The notes beneath the pieces were generated by a model. That model made no database searches. It saw only the letters and a list, made by a program, of their open reading frames with translations, and was not told the origin of the DNA. This document shows positions 9,465-20,500 of a stretch of DNA of 64,000 bases, one piece after another. The translations under genes were made by a program, and so were the position numbers. Position 1 is the first letter of the stretch. Every line of letters begins with the position of its first letter. This DNA is from Pseudomonas grimontii (GTDB taxonomy: Bacteria; Pseudomonadota; Gammaproteobacteria; Pseudomonadales; Pseudomonadaceae): positions 186,001 through 250,000 of the forward strand of contig NZ_VFES01000003.1 in NCBI RefSeq assembly GCF_007858185.1, in the 5' to 3' direction.

Positions 9465-12400
9465 ATGACCTCTTCAACTTCCACCGCCCAGGAGCAACCC
9501 CGCAGCAGCGACCCGACACGGGAGCTGATCGCTCAATTCTATGAGGGACCGTCCTTCAGAGAAGCCGCCAGCGAGCTGTTGCGCCAGGCGCTGAACGAGC
9601 AATATCCGACCCTGAGCATCGACCCTGACAGCACCCTGATGGGTACCCCCACCTGGACGCTCCGCGACGATGAAATCGTTGCCGGGCCGCCCGAGTATCA
9701 CGCGCTCAGCGACCTGCTGGCTCGCCAGGCGGTACTGGCAGTACCTGCACTGTGCATCGAAGGCGAACACTTTCTCACGCGGCAACCGCTCACCGAGCCC
9801 CCTGTGCATTTGCCCGTGCGCATGACTGACATTGCAAAAATCCTCAACACCCGAGCCCCGGTGATGCTGAGCGCCTTTCAGGCGCGCCTGGTCGACTTCT
9901 GGAACGAGAGCAACGCCAAAGGCCCGCGCTGGCAGGAGCTGTCCAACACCCTGCGTAATGGTTGGGATGCCCAAGACGTCGAGGCATGGGATGAAACTGA
10001 CCACGCCATGGCCCGCAGACTGTTTCACTTCCCCGACCGTGCCACCCGACAAATCGAAGATCCCTATGCGAGCAAAGCCTGCCTCATCCAAATCGAACAG
10101 ACAGGCAACCGCTTTAAACCGCTGAAGATCGCGGTGCTGTCGGGCCAGCACCAGGGACGCACGCACATCCTCAGTTACTCACTGCTTAAGGGTTACGAGA
10201 AGTTCGACTCTCTGGAGCTCTTGGGCGAATCGCTGTCGGACCACCTTGGGCCACCGACAAACCGCGCTTCGCTCAACTGGCGTTTATTCGAGCCCGAAGG
10301 CAATTTTTTTGATCATCTGGCCTGCGTATTCATTGCCCAGCAGGTTGACGCTGTCGGCGCCATGGATTTTTCGGACTTGCGCCAGAGCAGCCCTGACACG
10401 ATCAATAACGCCTTGAACTCGAGCCCGGGGCCGGATGACACCTCCGCGTCAAAAGGGCCGGGCCTTGAGTGGTACCGCGATGCCTTACCCGACTGGCTGC
10501 GCACCGCCTCCACCAGTGACCTGAACAACTACGCCCGCCACCTGAAGGATCTTGCCGCTCTCAACAGCGCGAGTGCCGGAGCGTCCTACCTGGACGATAT
10601 CCCGAGCATCGAGCAGTACGCTTTGGACCAGATCAAGGACCAGATCCTCCTGGAGCATCCAGATGCCCAGCATCTGGCTTTTGCAAAAATCCGCGTGCAG
10701 GTCAAAAGCCTGGTGACTTGGGGCTCCTTCACCGTGCCGGGGGCCTACGACACCGCCACCTTCACATTCGTGGAGCTGGCCCTGCAAAACCTGATCGCGC
10801 TGCCCTTGGGCAACAAAACGATTCAATGGGATAACGCTGCAACGTTGCCCGCCTGGATGACGGTCGACTACGCGGAGCAAATCATCCAGCAGGTCAATAT
10901 CGGCGAGACGTACCCCGAGCTGATCAAGACCAAGTTACTGGATATCCGCCAGGAGTCTGCCCGCCGCAAGAATCTATACACCCAACATATGCGCGTCCAG
11001 CTACCCATGATGGCGCTGCAGAGCAAGCTTCAGCAGCGGGACGGGATCAATGAGCAGGGGTACCGCTACATTACCGCGCTGATGGAAATCGATGCCCACG
11101 CGCGCAAAGTGGATGGCCAAGCCATTGTCATGCGTCAACTGGCCTTTGCGCCCACACGCCGCCGGGATGCAAGCTACGACGTGGTGGCAAACATGTACGT
11201 GATTGGCCCGCAGGATCTCGCTGCCGGCCCCTGCCTGCTCTACCGCCCGTTGTTCAACCCGCCGCTGGTTCAATACGCCTCGCCCGCCAACCTGATCTAT
11301 GCCGTGGCGCAGTCGCCGGAACTGCGCAACTCGGTACTGGCCTGGCTGCCCGATGAGGTACGCGAGGATTACACCAACTACGTTTTCCCAGGCGACATGC
11401 CCTCACCCTGGGCCGTCGCTGACTATCTGGTGGAGCCCGATAAGATGTGGACCCTGAGCGGCCCTATGGCGCTGGCCACACCGGTGCTGAACGATGACCT
11501 GCTTGACACGCTGTTCACTGCCAATGCCCAGGCATTGATCACCCTGGCTGATCGCGAGTCGGTGTCCAACGCCGAAAGCCGCTGGGCAACCCTCAAAAGG
11601 GCCGGCTGGAGCCTGCTCAATGCCGTGCTGCCCTTCCTCAGTCCGACGCTGGGCACCGCCGCGTGGATCTGGCAAATCGTTGACCAACTGCAACAGTTCG
11701 TCGACGCCGAACAGCAGCAGGACAAACCTGCGCAATGGGCGGCGCTCACCGACGTCCTGCTCAACCTCGGCCTGGCGATCACGCTGCATATCGCCACACG
11801 CCATCCACCCACCAGCAAACCCCACGCTGATGCGCACAAACCGGAACAGCCGGTTAAAAAGATGGTGGTCAAGCAGCTCGCCACCGCCCCATCACTCGAC
11901 CTGTCTGCCGACCACATTTCTTCAATGAACATCAGTGGCGCCGTCAACCGCCTGCCCGAACAACTGGACACCGTACTGGACAGTTTCAACGTGCAGGCGC
12001 CTGAGAACCTGGGCGATGCCATCACCGAAACCGGCACCTACCAGCACCTCTACCGTTCGGGACAGAAGTACTACGTACCCGTCGGCACACGCTGGTTCGA
12101 GGTATCGGCGCAGCCGGACGAGCCGGTGGTCATCATAGATTCGGTCCGACCAGAACGCAGCGGCCCGACGCTGCTCCACAATGCTGCAGGCCAATGGTTT
12201 ATCGATACCCGGCTGCGCCTGCGGGGCGGTGGTCCCAAGCGCGCAATCAGGCGGGCCAGCCTTCAGGCCACGGAGAAAGCCACGCAGATGCGCGACAAAC
12301 TGCAAGCGTTCGAGAAAACCAAAAAGTCTCTATCGCTTGAGTTGCAACAAGCCCACACCGAGATGACCGACGCGCCCGGTACCTCTGCCGACGCCAAGCG

Positions 12401-14048
12401 CCAGCTCTATCTGCAAAAGCTCCACACCCAGCGTTCGGACTATGAAACGGCGCTGCAAGACCTCAAGCAACTGAATGTCTTTGACCCCTTCCCGGACTAT
12501 CGGCCCAGGGCCATGGCCTATTTGAACGCGCAACTGGATTTATCCGAAGCCGGTATCAGCGAGGCCCAGCGCACCTTCACGCCGGTCTTTCGCAAGGTAC
12601 TGGATCAAATCGAACAGCAGGCCCGGGCTCCTCAGGAGCGCCATATCGAAGGGGCGCGACAGCTGACCGACATGAACCAGGACATGATCGAACGCCTGGA
12701 TTACGTGCAATCGCGCTTCGAGCATCTGCGCCAATTGCCATCGGAAGGCTTGCGCCAGATCCAGGAGCGGAAAAAGCGCTTACCCCTCTACACCAGCGAT
12801 GACCTCCGGGCCTTGCAGGTGACCCTGTCACGTAACCTGTGCCTGACCGAGGCCTCGCTCGTCGATGCGCCTGAGGCTTGGGCGGCCCTGGACAAGATCG
12901 TCAACACCGCCGACATCGCGGTGCAGGCCGTACGGGACACCTTGTATGAACGCAGCGAAGCCCGCCTGGATGAACGTATCGAAGCGCTGGCCAGCTTGAT
13001 CGAGCAATTTACGGTCATCAATGAGCGTCTGGAGGACCTGCCGCAAGACTTTGCCGACGCCATCATCCCCGAACAGCTGGAAACCCTGCGCAAGAAAATG
13101 CGCAACTATGCCAAGGACACCCAGGCGCAACTGGCGCAGTTGCATCTGGACCGCGACGCCCTCAGAAACCGCCCCACACCGCCACCCACACCGCCCACAG
13201 CCAAGAAGAAATTCATCCACACCCGCTATAACGGCATGTTGATTGGCGAGCCGCGATTGAACTCCGTCGGGCTTGAAACCGACCTGGTGGACATCAAGTC
13301 GCCCATCACGCAACAAGTCATCGCGACCTACCATCAAAAGGATCAGGGCTTGTGGGTCCAGCGCATTACCACGCCGCCGGAATCGCCACCCGCGGCGCCG
13401 GATATCCAGGTCTCCCTCGATAAGGCCCAGGCTTTTCTCGACGGCCTGAAGGCGTTCAAGGATCGCGCCGACGAGCAAGCGAAAAAGCCTACACGTACCG
13501 CCATCGGCGTCGAGTATCTGTATCACCAGCATGCGCTGTTGCTGGAAGAGACCGATCAAGCCATTGAACATGCCTTGTCACAGCCGCGCATCACCGTCGA
13601 CCAGCAACGTTCCGCGGCCATCCTCAGTCGAAAACTCAAGGAGACCACGGCCGAACTCTATCAAGAGGCCACCCGGCACATGCTGCGAATGATCAAGGAG
13701 CAGCCACCCACCATCCCCGCTGTGGAATGGCTCCAGCAGCGCCGCGAGATAACCCTCAAGAAAACCGTTAATCGACGTCGGATCAAGAGCATCAATTCCG
13801 ACTATCTGGATGAGTACACCATCACCGACCGCGTCACCCATGACGTCCTCTGGTATGCCCACTTTCACTATTCCACGTCCTGGACGCCGGCCAAGGCGTT
13901 TATTTCCGCACGCTTGAAAACGCCCGCACAGCGCAACCTGGGCGTGGATGCGGAGCCCCTCAACGGGCTGGACTCACAGCAACGACTTGATTACTACCGT
14001 AGCGAAATCAACCTGCAACAGGCCCGGCGGCTGTTCTTCAACCTCTGA
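9465..14048 (+). CDS. giant dermonecrotic-toxin-like (DUF6543-type) protein, copy A
   Basis: A 1527-residue protein alignable by eye over its whole length with the product of 17506. Recognisable blocks: GPCLLYRPLFNPPLVQYAS near residue 589; two hydrophobic stretches at about 716-740 and 759-777 that could enter a membrane; a conserved FIDTRLRLRGGG around residue 915; long charged helical, probably coiled-coil, segments from about 930 to 1230; a proline-rich linker near 1236; and a C-terminal domain with DEY...TH.VLWYAHFHY near 1463. I associate these with the dermonecrotic toxin domain proteins (DUF6543) common in plant-associated Pseudomonas, from memory. AGGA 7 bases before the ATG supports the start. 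There is no signal peptide, no adjacent secretion gene and no obvious immunity gene. Activity unknown. Confidence 0.7.
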   Translation: MTSSTSTAQEQPRSSDPTRELIAQFYEGPSFREAASELLRQALNEQYPTLSIDPDSTLMGTPTWTLRDDEIVAGPPEYHALSDLLARQAVLAVPALCIEGEHFLTRQPLTEPPVHLPVRMTDIAKILNTRAPVMLSAFQARLVDFWNESNAKGPRWQELSNTLRNGWDAQDVEAWDETDHAMARRLFHFPDRATRQIEDPYASKACLIQIEQTGNRFKPLKIAVLSGQHQGRTHILSYSLLKGYEKFDSLELLGESLSDHLGPPTNRASLNWRLFEPEGNFFDHLACVFIAQQVDAVGAMDFSDLRQSSPDTINNALNSSPGPDDTSASKGPGLEWYRDALPDWLRTASTSDLNNYARHLKDLAALNSASAGASYLDDIPSIEQYALDQIKDQILLEHPDAQHLAFAKIRVQVKSLVTWGSFTVPGAYDTATFTFVELALQNLIALPLGNKTIQWDNAATLPAWMTVDYAEQIIQQVNIGETYPELIKTKLLDIRQESARRKNLYTQHMRVQLPMMALQSKLQQRDGINEQGYRYITALMEIDAHARKVDGQAIVMRQLAFAPTRRRDASYDVVANMYVIGPQDLAAGPCLLYRPLFNPPLVQYASPANLIYAVAQSPELRNSVLAWLPDEVREDYTNYVFPGDMPSPWAVADYLVEPDKMWTLSGPMALATPVLNDDLLDTLFTANAQALITLADRESVSNAESRWATLKRAGWSLLNAVLPFLSPTLGTAAWIWQIVDQLQQFVDAEQQQDKPAQWAALTDVLLNLGLAITLHIATRHPPTSKPHADAHKPEQPVKKMVVKQLATAPSLDLSADHISSMNISGAVNRLPEQLDTVLDSFNVQAPENLGDAITETGTYQHLYRSGQKYYVPVGTRWFEVSAQPDEPVVIIDSVRPERSGPTLLHNAAGQWFIDTRLRLRGGGPKRAIRRASLQATEKATQMRDKLQAFEKTKKSLSLELQQAHTEMTDAPGTSADAKRQLYLQKLHTQRSDYETALQDLKQLNVFDPFPDYRPRAMAYLNAQLDLSEAGISEAQRTFTPVFRKVLDQIEQQARAPQERHIEGARQLTDMNQDMIERLDYVQSRFEHLRQLPSEGLRQIQERKKRLPLYTSDDLRALQVTLSRNLCLTEASLVDAPEAWAALDKIVNTADIAVQAVRDTLYERSEARLDERIEALASLIEQFTVINERLEDLPQDFADAIIPEQLETLRKKMRNYAKDTQAQLAQLHLDRDALRNRPTPPPTPPTAKKKFIHTRYNGMLIGEPRLNSVGLETDLVDIKSPITQQVIATYHQKDQGLWVQRITTPPESPPAAPDIQVSLDKAQAFLDGLKAFKDRADEQAKKPTRTAIGVEYLYHQHALLLEETDQAIEHALSQPRITVDQQRSAAILSRKLKETTAELYQEATRHMLRMIKEQPPTIPAVEWLQQRREITLKKTVNRRRIKSINSDYLDEYTITDRVTHDVLWYAHFHYSTSWTPAKAFISARLKTPAQRNLGVDAEPLNGLDSQQRLDYYRSEINLQQARRLFFNL

Positions 14049-14110
14049 TCGGCCGGTGCCCACGGCATGGGAATTGCTCTGTCCAGGCAACCATTGCAGG
14101 GATTGGCCCC

Positions 14111-15103
14111 ATGCTGCACTCGCACCTGACTACCCTTAACGCCGTCTCGTTGGTGCTCGAGGCCTTCAGCACCCAAGGCGTAAGCCCCGAGGTGCTGCTG
14201 GCCGGCAGCGGCATTGCGGGTGCAGACCTGCACCAGCCCGATACACGCATCACCACTCGCCAGGAAATGCAGGTCTGCGCCAATGCCGTGGCCCTGCGCC
14301 AGGACATTGGCCTGGAATTGGGGCAGCGCATGCATGTGTCGGCCTACGGCATGCTGGGTTATGCACTGCTCACCAGTGCCACCTTCGGTGACGCTTTACG
14401 CCTCGCCCTGCGCTACCCGGCGCTGCTGGGAACACTTTTCGAGTTGAGCCTTGAGGACGACGGCCAGCAGGTCTGGTTCACCGCCTGTGATTACCGCGAA
14501 GACCCGGCCCTGGCCGCATTCAATATCGAGTTGTGCCTGGTATCGCTCAAAGTCATCTGCGACGACCTGCTCGGTCGCCCATTGCCGCTGCTGGGGGCGC
14601 GCTTCGATTACCCTGCGCCGGCCTACAGGGCGCGTTATGGCGAACGCTTCGCCTGTCCGTTGCAGTTCCAGGCCGGCAGCAACGCCTTTGCCTTCGACCG
14701 TCAGTGGCTCGACCAACCGTTGCCCCTGGCCGATGCCATCACCCATCGCGCCATGGCCGAGCGCTGCCGCAAGCAAAACACCGAGTTCACCGGACGCCAG
14801 GCGTGGCTGGGCCGGGTGCGTCACCTGCTGACCACGCAACTGCACGCCGCGCCGGGGCTGGACAGGCTGGCCGAGCAATTGAACTGCTCGCCGCGCACCT
14901 TGCGCCGCCACTTGCATGGCCTGGGCAGCAGCTACCAGGAACTGCTTGATGAGCTGCGCTTCGAACAGGCCAAGCAGTGGCTGGCCGACGACGTGATGCC
15001 CATCCACCGTATTGCCGAGCAACTGGGTTTCAGTGAAACCGCGAGTTTCCGGCATGCCTTCGTGCGCTGGAGCGGCGTTGCGCCGAGTCAGTTCCGACCA
15101 TAA
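14111..15103 (+). CDS. AraC family transcriptional regulator
   Basis: 330 residues: an N-terminal arabinose-binding-like domain of the OruR/ArgR-type AraC regulators (about residues 20-210), then two helix-turn-helix units in the C-terminal 100 residues, with the AraC signature IHRIAEQLGFSETASFRHAF at about 297-316. It starts 62 bases after toxin copy A and is followed 134 bases later by the acetylpolyamine amidohydrolase gene, which it probably regulates. Polyamine or related amine sensing is an inference from that neighbour. The ribosome site is weak (GCAGGG). Confidence 0.85.
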   Translation: MLHSHLTTLNAVSLVLEAFSTQGVSPEVLLAGSGIAGADLHQPDTRITTRQEMQVCANAVALRQDIGLELGQRMHVSAYGMLGYALLTSATFGDALRLALRYPALLGTLFELSLEDDGQQVWFTACDYREDPALAAFNIELCLVSLKVICDDLLGRPLPLLGARFDYPAPAYRARYGERFACPLQFQAGSNAFAFDRQWLDQPLPLADAITHRAMAERCRKQNTEFTGRQAWLGRVRHLLTTQLHAAPGLDRLAEQLNCSPRTLRRHLHGLGSSYQELLDELRFEQAKQWLADDVMPIHRIAEQLGFSETASFRHAFVRWSGVAPSQFRP

Positions 15104-15237
15104 GCCCCGACGGCCGGGCGAATAATGGACAGCGCAGTTGGCCGTATTTATCCCCTTTTGGCCGCTCCTGCCGTTCTCTTGCCGCGCCGGTGAGGCAACA
15201 CTGCAAGGCACCGCCCAATGCCTGAGAGAACAACAAT

Positions 15238-16268
<1,031 letters not shown>

Positions 16269-16272
<4 letters not shown>

Positions 16273-17360
16273 ACATGCTCAAGTCACTTGCCCTCTGCGC
16301 AGCCGTCCTCAGCGGCGCGGCCCACGCCGAAGAAAAAACCCTGCGGGTCTACAACTGGTTCGACTACATCACCCCCAAGGCGCTGGAAGACTTCAAGGCG
16401 CAGAACCCGTCGATCAAGCTGATCTACGACATCTTCGACACCAACGAAGCCCTGGAGGCCAAGCTGCTGACCGGCAACTCCGGCTATGACGTGGTGGTGC
16501 CGTCCAACGTGTTCCTGGCCAAGCAGATCGAGGCGGGCGTGTTCCAGCCCCTGGACCGCAGCCAGTTGCCCAACTGGAACCACCTTGATCCCAAGCTGAT
16601 GAAGCTGATCGAGGCCAACGACCCCGGCAATAAATTCGCCGTGCCTTACATGTACGGCACCATCCTCATCGGCTTCAACCCCGACAAGGTCAAGGCTGCG
16701 CTGGGCGCCAACGCGCCGGTGAACAGCTGGGACCTGATCTTCAAGGAAGAGAACATCAGCAAGCTCAAGCAATGCGGTGTCGCGTTGCTCGACTCGCCCT
16801 CGGAAATCCTGCCCCTGGCCCTGCAACACCTGGGCCTGGACCCCAACAGCAACAACCCCAAGGATTATGAAAATGCCGAAGCGCTGCTGCTCAAGATCCG
16901 TCCCTACATCACCTACTTTCACTCCTCCAAGTACATGGCCGACATCGCCAATGGCGACATCTGTGTAGCCGTAGGCTATTCCGGCAGCTTCTCCCAGGCC
17001 GCCAACCGCGCCAAGGACGCCAAGAATGGCGTGACCGTGGACATGCGCCTGCCCAAGGAAGGCGCGCCGATCTGGTTCGATATGCTCGCCATTCCCAAAG
17101 GCGCGAAGAACCCACAGGACGCCTACACCTTCATCAACTACCTGCTGCAACCCCAGGTGATCGCACCGATCAGCGATTTCGTCGGCTACCCCAACCCGAA
17201 CAAGGACGCCACCGAACAGGTAGACCCGGCGATTCGCAACAACCCCAACCTGTATCCGACCGAAGCGGCGATGGCAACGCTCTACACCTTGAAACCGCTG
17301 GACAGCAAAGCCGAGCGCGCCCGAACCCGGGCCTGGACCAAAATCAAGTCAGGCACCTGA
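16269..17360 (+). CDS. periplasmic polyamine-binding protein (SpuD/PotF-like)
   Basis: A 363-residue periplasmic solute-binding protein for putrescine/spermidine-type ligands. A clear signal peptide ([20 protein letters not shown], cleaved before EEK) is followed by [10 protein letters not shown], the hallmark start of the PotF/PotD/SpuD family, and YDVVVPSN. Its start overlaps the aphA stop (ATGA). No membrane or ATPase components of the importer are encoded nearby, so it must share a transporter encoded elsewhere. Confidence 0.92.
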
Positions 17361-17371
17361 GCACACCTGCG

Positions 17372-17402
17372 CATACCCGCTCCCGGCTGCGGAGCGGGTA
17401 TG
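17372..17402 (+). terminator. strong stem-loop after the polyamine operon
   Basis: Perfect 12-bp inverted repeat (17372-17383 with 17391-17402, loop cggctgc), 12 bases after the stop of the binding-protein gene. It lacks a T-run. It may act as a terminator or mRNA stabiliser for aphA and its partner, or belong to the leader of the toxin gene at 17506. Confidence 0.5.
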
Positions 17403-17505
17403 TCACCCGTCGCAAGTATCTACCGCCTTCCCCGCGCCAACAGCCCTTACCTTGGCACCCTTTACGCCGTTCGGCCCAGGCCGGATCGCGACCAAGGAAT
17501 TGCCA

Positions 17506-20500
17506 ATGCCCACTGACTCACCCAACTCGCCTGCTCTGGCCAATAACCGCCCGCCCAGCACTTATGAGCTGCTCACTCAACTGACCACAGGCCCCTCCAC
17601 GCGCGAAGTCGCTACGGCGATCCTGCGCTCGGTGCTCAAAGAGCAGTACCCGACACTGAATATCGATCCGGACCTGGCAATGGTGGTCACTCCGCGCCGC
17701 GTCGTCACCGCAGACAGCGTGCAAGCGATTCAGCCCTACGCCGAATCACTGACAAGCGTTTTGGCCCGTCAGACGCTGGCGGTCAAACCGGTGGTCTACC
17801 TCGACGGTGAACACTTTCTCAGTCTGCAGCCGGACGCCCAACCCGCTGTGCATTTACCGGTGAAAATCGATGGTATCGCCCGCCTGATCAATGAACTGGC
17901 AGGCCTGCTGTTCACCGCGTTCCAGGAGGAGCAACTGAACTACTGGAACACCTCCAGCAACAACAACGGCCCTCGCTGGCAGGCGCTCTCCCACTCGTTG
18001 CGTAAAGTGTGGAACCTCACGACGAAGGATGATTGGGACGCGCACGATTGCAGCATGGCCAGGAACTTGTTTCATTTTCCGGACAAGACCGAACGCCAGG
18101 CACAAGACCTCTACAAGAGCCGGGCTTACCTGATCGGCATCGAGCTGCGCCAGGGCGACCAGCCCGCCCACAGCAGCATGACCGGCATGGCGGTACTGAT
18201 CGGCGAGCACGACCGACGCTCGCTGATCCTCACGCACTCGGTGGTGAACGGTTACGAGAAGTTCGATTCGCTGGAGCAATTGGGCGAACAACTACCGGCC
18301 TGGCTGAATCTGCAACAATCCGACATGACCTTGCAGTGGCGGTTGTACGAACCGAGCGGCAACTTTTTCGATCATCAGGCCTGCACACTGATCGAGTTGC
18401 AGATAGAAGCCATCGATGACCTCGGCATGGTGGACGCTGGCAGGCCATCCGAAACCAGCCTGCCCCGTCCCACCATGACCCGCATAATACCGGGCATTGA
18501 AGAATTGAATGACGACACGCTGTCCAGTATCCGCCAGATACATAGCCAGTTGCCCGATTGGATGGCCGGCGCGTCCGACCGCGACGTGTCCTTGTACAGC
18601 CGCTACGTAATTGACCTGGCCGAACTGCAAACGCAAAACCACGGCCGCACGTTCGGTGACGATATTCCCCCCATACGCGACTATTCCCGCGAACAACTGC
18701 GCGCGCGGATCCCGGCCGAAAAAAAGGGCTTTCACCTGAATCTGGACAAGGTCGAGATCAGCATCGAAAGCCCGGTGGTCTGGGGCACCTTCGTGTTTCC
18801 CGTCGCCAACGACATTACCCGCCGCAGCCTGATAGACCTGGCGCTGGACAACTTGACCGGCCTGCCGACCGGCCAGGCGAGCGTGCACTACAACGGCGGT
18901 CCGGCTCCGCAATGGCTGTCCTTCAACTACCTCAAGGGCATCATCGAGGCGCTGGACATTGGCGAGCACTATCCGGCGCTGATCAAACAGAAACTGCTGA
19001 CGGACCCCATACAGTCCAAGACACGACAAATGCTCTACGCCAATCAGCTACGGGGGCAGTTACCGTTGATGGCCTTGCAGTTGAAGATCCAGCACAAAAA
19101 CGGCTTCAACGACCTCGGTTACCGCTATGTCGCCGCCGTCATGCAATACCACCCCCATGATCGCCAAGTGGACGGGCAGGAAATCAACATTCGTCCATTG
19201 GCCTTCGTCCCGACCTTGCGCACCACGCCAGGGCAGGATGTGGTGACCAACATGTTCGTCATTGGTCCCAAGGATCACAGGGCCGGACCCTGCGTACTGT
19301 ATCGGCCGTTGCTCGAACCGACACTGACCCAGTATGCCTCACGACAAAACCTGATCTATGCCATCAAGCACCAGCCCGAGCTGCGTGAGTCGGTGCTTGC
19401 GTGGCTGCCTGAGCAAGCGCGTTTCAACTACGCGCAGTACGTGTTCCCGGGCAAACTGCCCTCGCCGTGGACAGTCGCACAGGCGCTGGTCGAGCCAGAG
19501 ACGCTGGTGCAAATGAGCGGCCCCCTGGCCTTGAGCGATGAAGCACTGGGCAATGACATCCTGGCGGCGCTGTTCATGGCGAACGCCAACGCCATGGTCG
19601 AATTGGCGACGCGCCAGTCGGTATCCAACGCGCAAAAACGCTGGGACACCTTGCGCCAGGCCGGCTGGCGGATCTTCAACGCAGCCTTGCCGTTTTTCGG
19701 GCGCACAGTGGGTATGGCCGCCTGGATCTGGCAGATCATGGACGATTTGCAGGAGGTCACAGAGGATGCGCAAACCGACTACCAAGCGACGTCCTGGGCG
19801 GCGGAAGCCGATCTGCTGCTCAACCTGGGCATGGCGCTGGTGCTGCATGTCGCGCTGCGTCATCCGCCCACAGACGTCCAGCGTTCAAAACCCAGCGCCG
19901 AGCACCCGCCCGTGTTGACCGATGAGCCTGAAAAACCGCCACGCCCAAGGCCGACCATCACCGTCAACCGCCAGCCGGATCTACCTGGCGGCGAGCGTGC
20001 GCCCACAGGCGCGGGCCGACTGAATATCAGCGGCGCGATAAACCGCACTCCCAGTAGCCTTGCGGCGACCCTGGACAGTTTCAATATCGACAAACCTGCC
20101 GGGCTGGGTGCGCAAACCAAAACACCCGGGGCCCACTTGCACCTGTATCCACTGACGGGCAAGTGGTACGCGCCCGTGGCGCAACGGTGGTTTGAAGTGC
20201 GACTGGATGACAACGACGCCGTGGTGATCGTCGACCCGCTCAACCCCTTACGCACCGGGCCGTTGCTGCTGAGCAACCTGGCCGGCCAATGGTTTGTCGA
20301 CGTGCGCCTGCGCTTGCGCGGCGGCGGCTTCAGGAATCGGCGGCGGGCAGCTCAGGCCCAAACACCTTCACGTATCCAAACGTTGAGAAACCAGATCACG
20401 CAATTCAACACCGCCGAGAATCGCCAGCAGCAGAGCATGCACGACGCCTACGTCGCCCTGGGCACCGACGCAGCCCCCTCTACCGAAGAACGCCGCCAAG

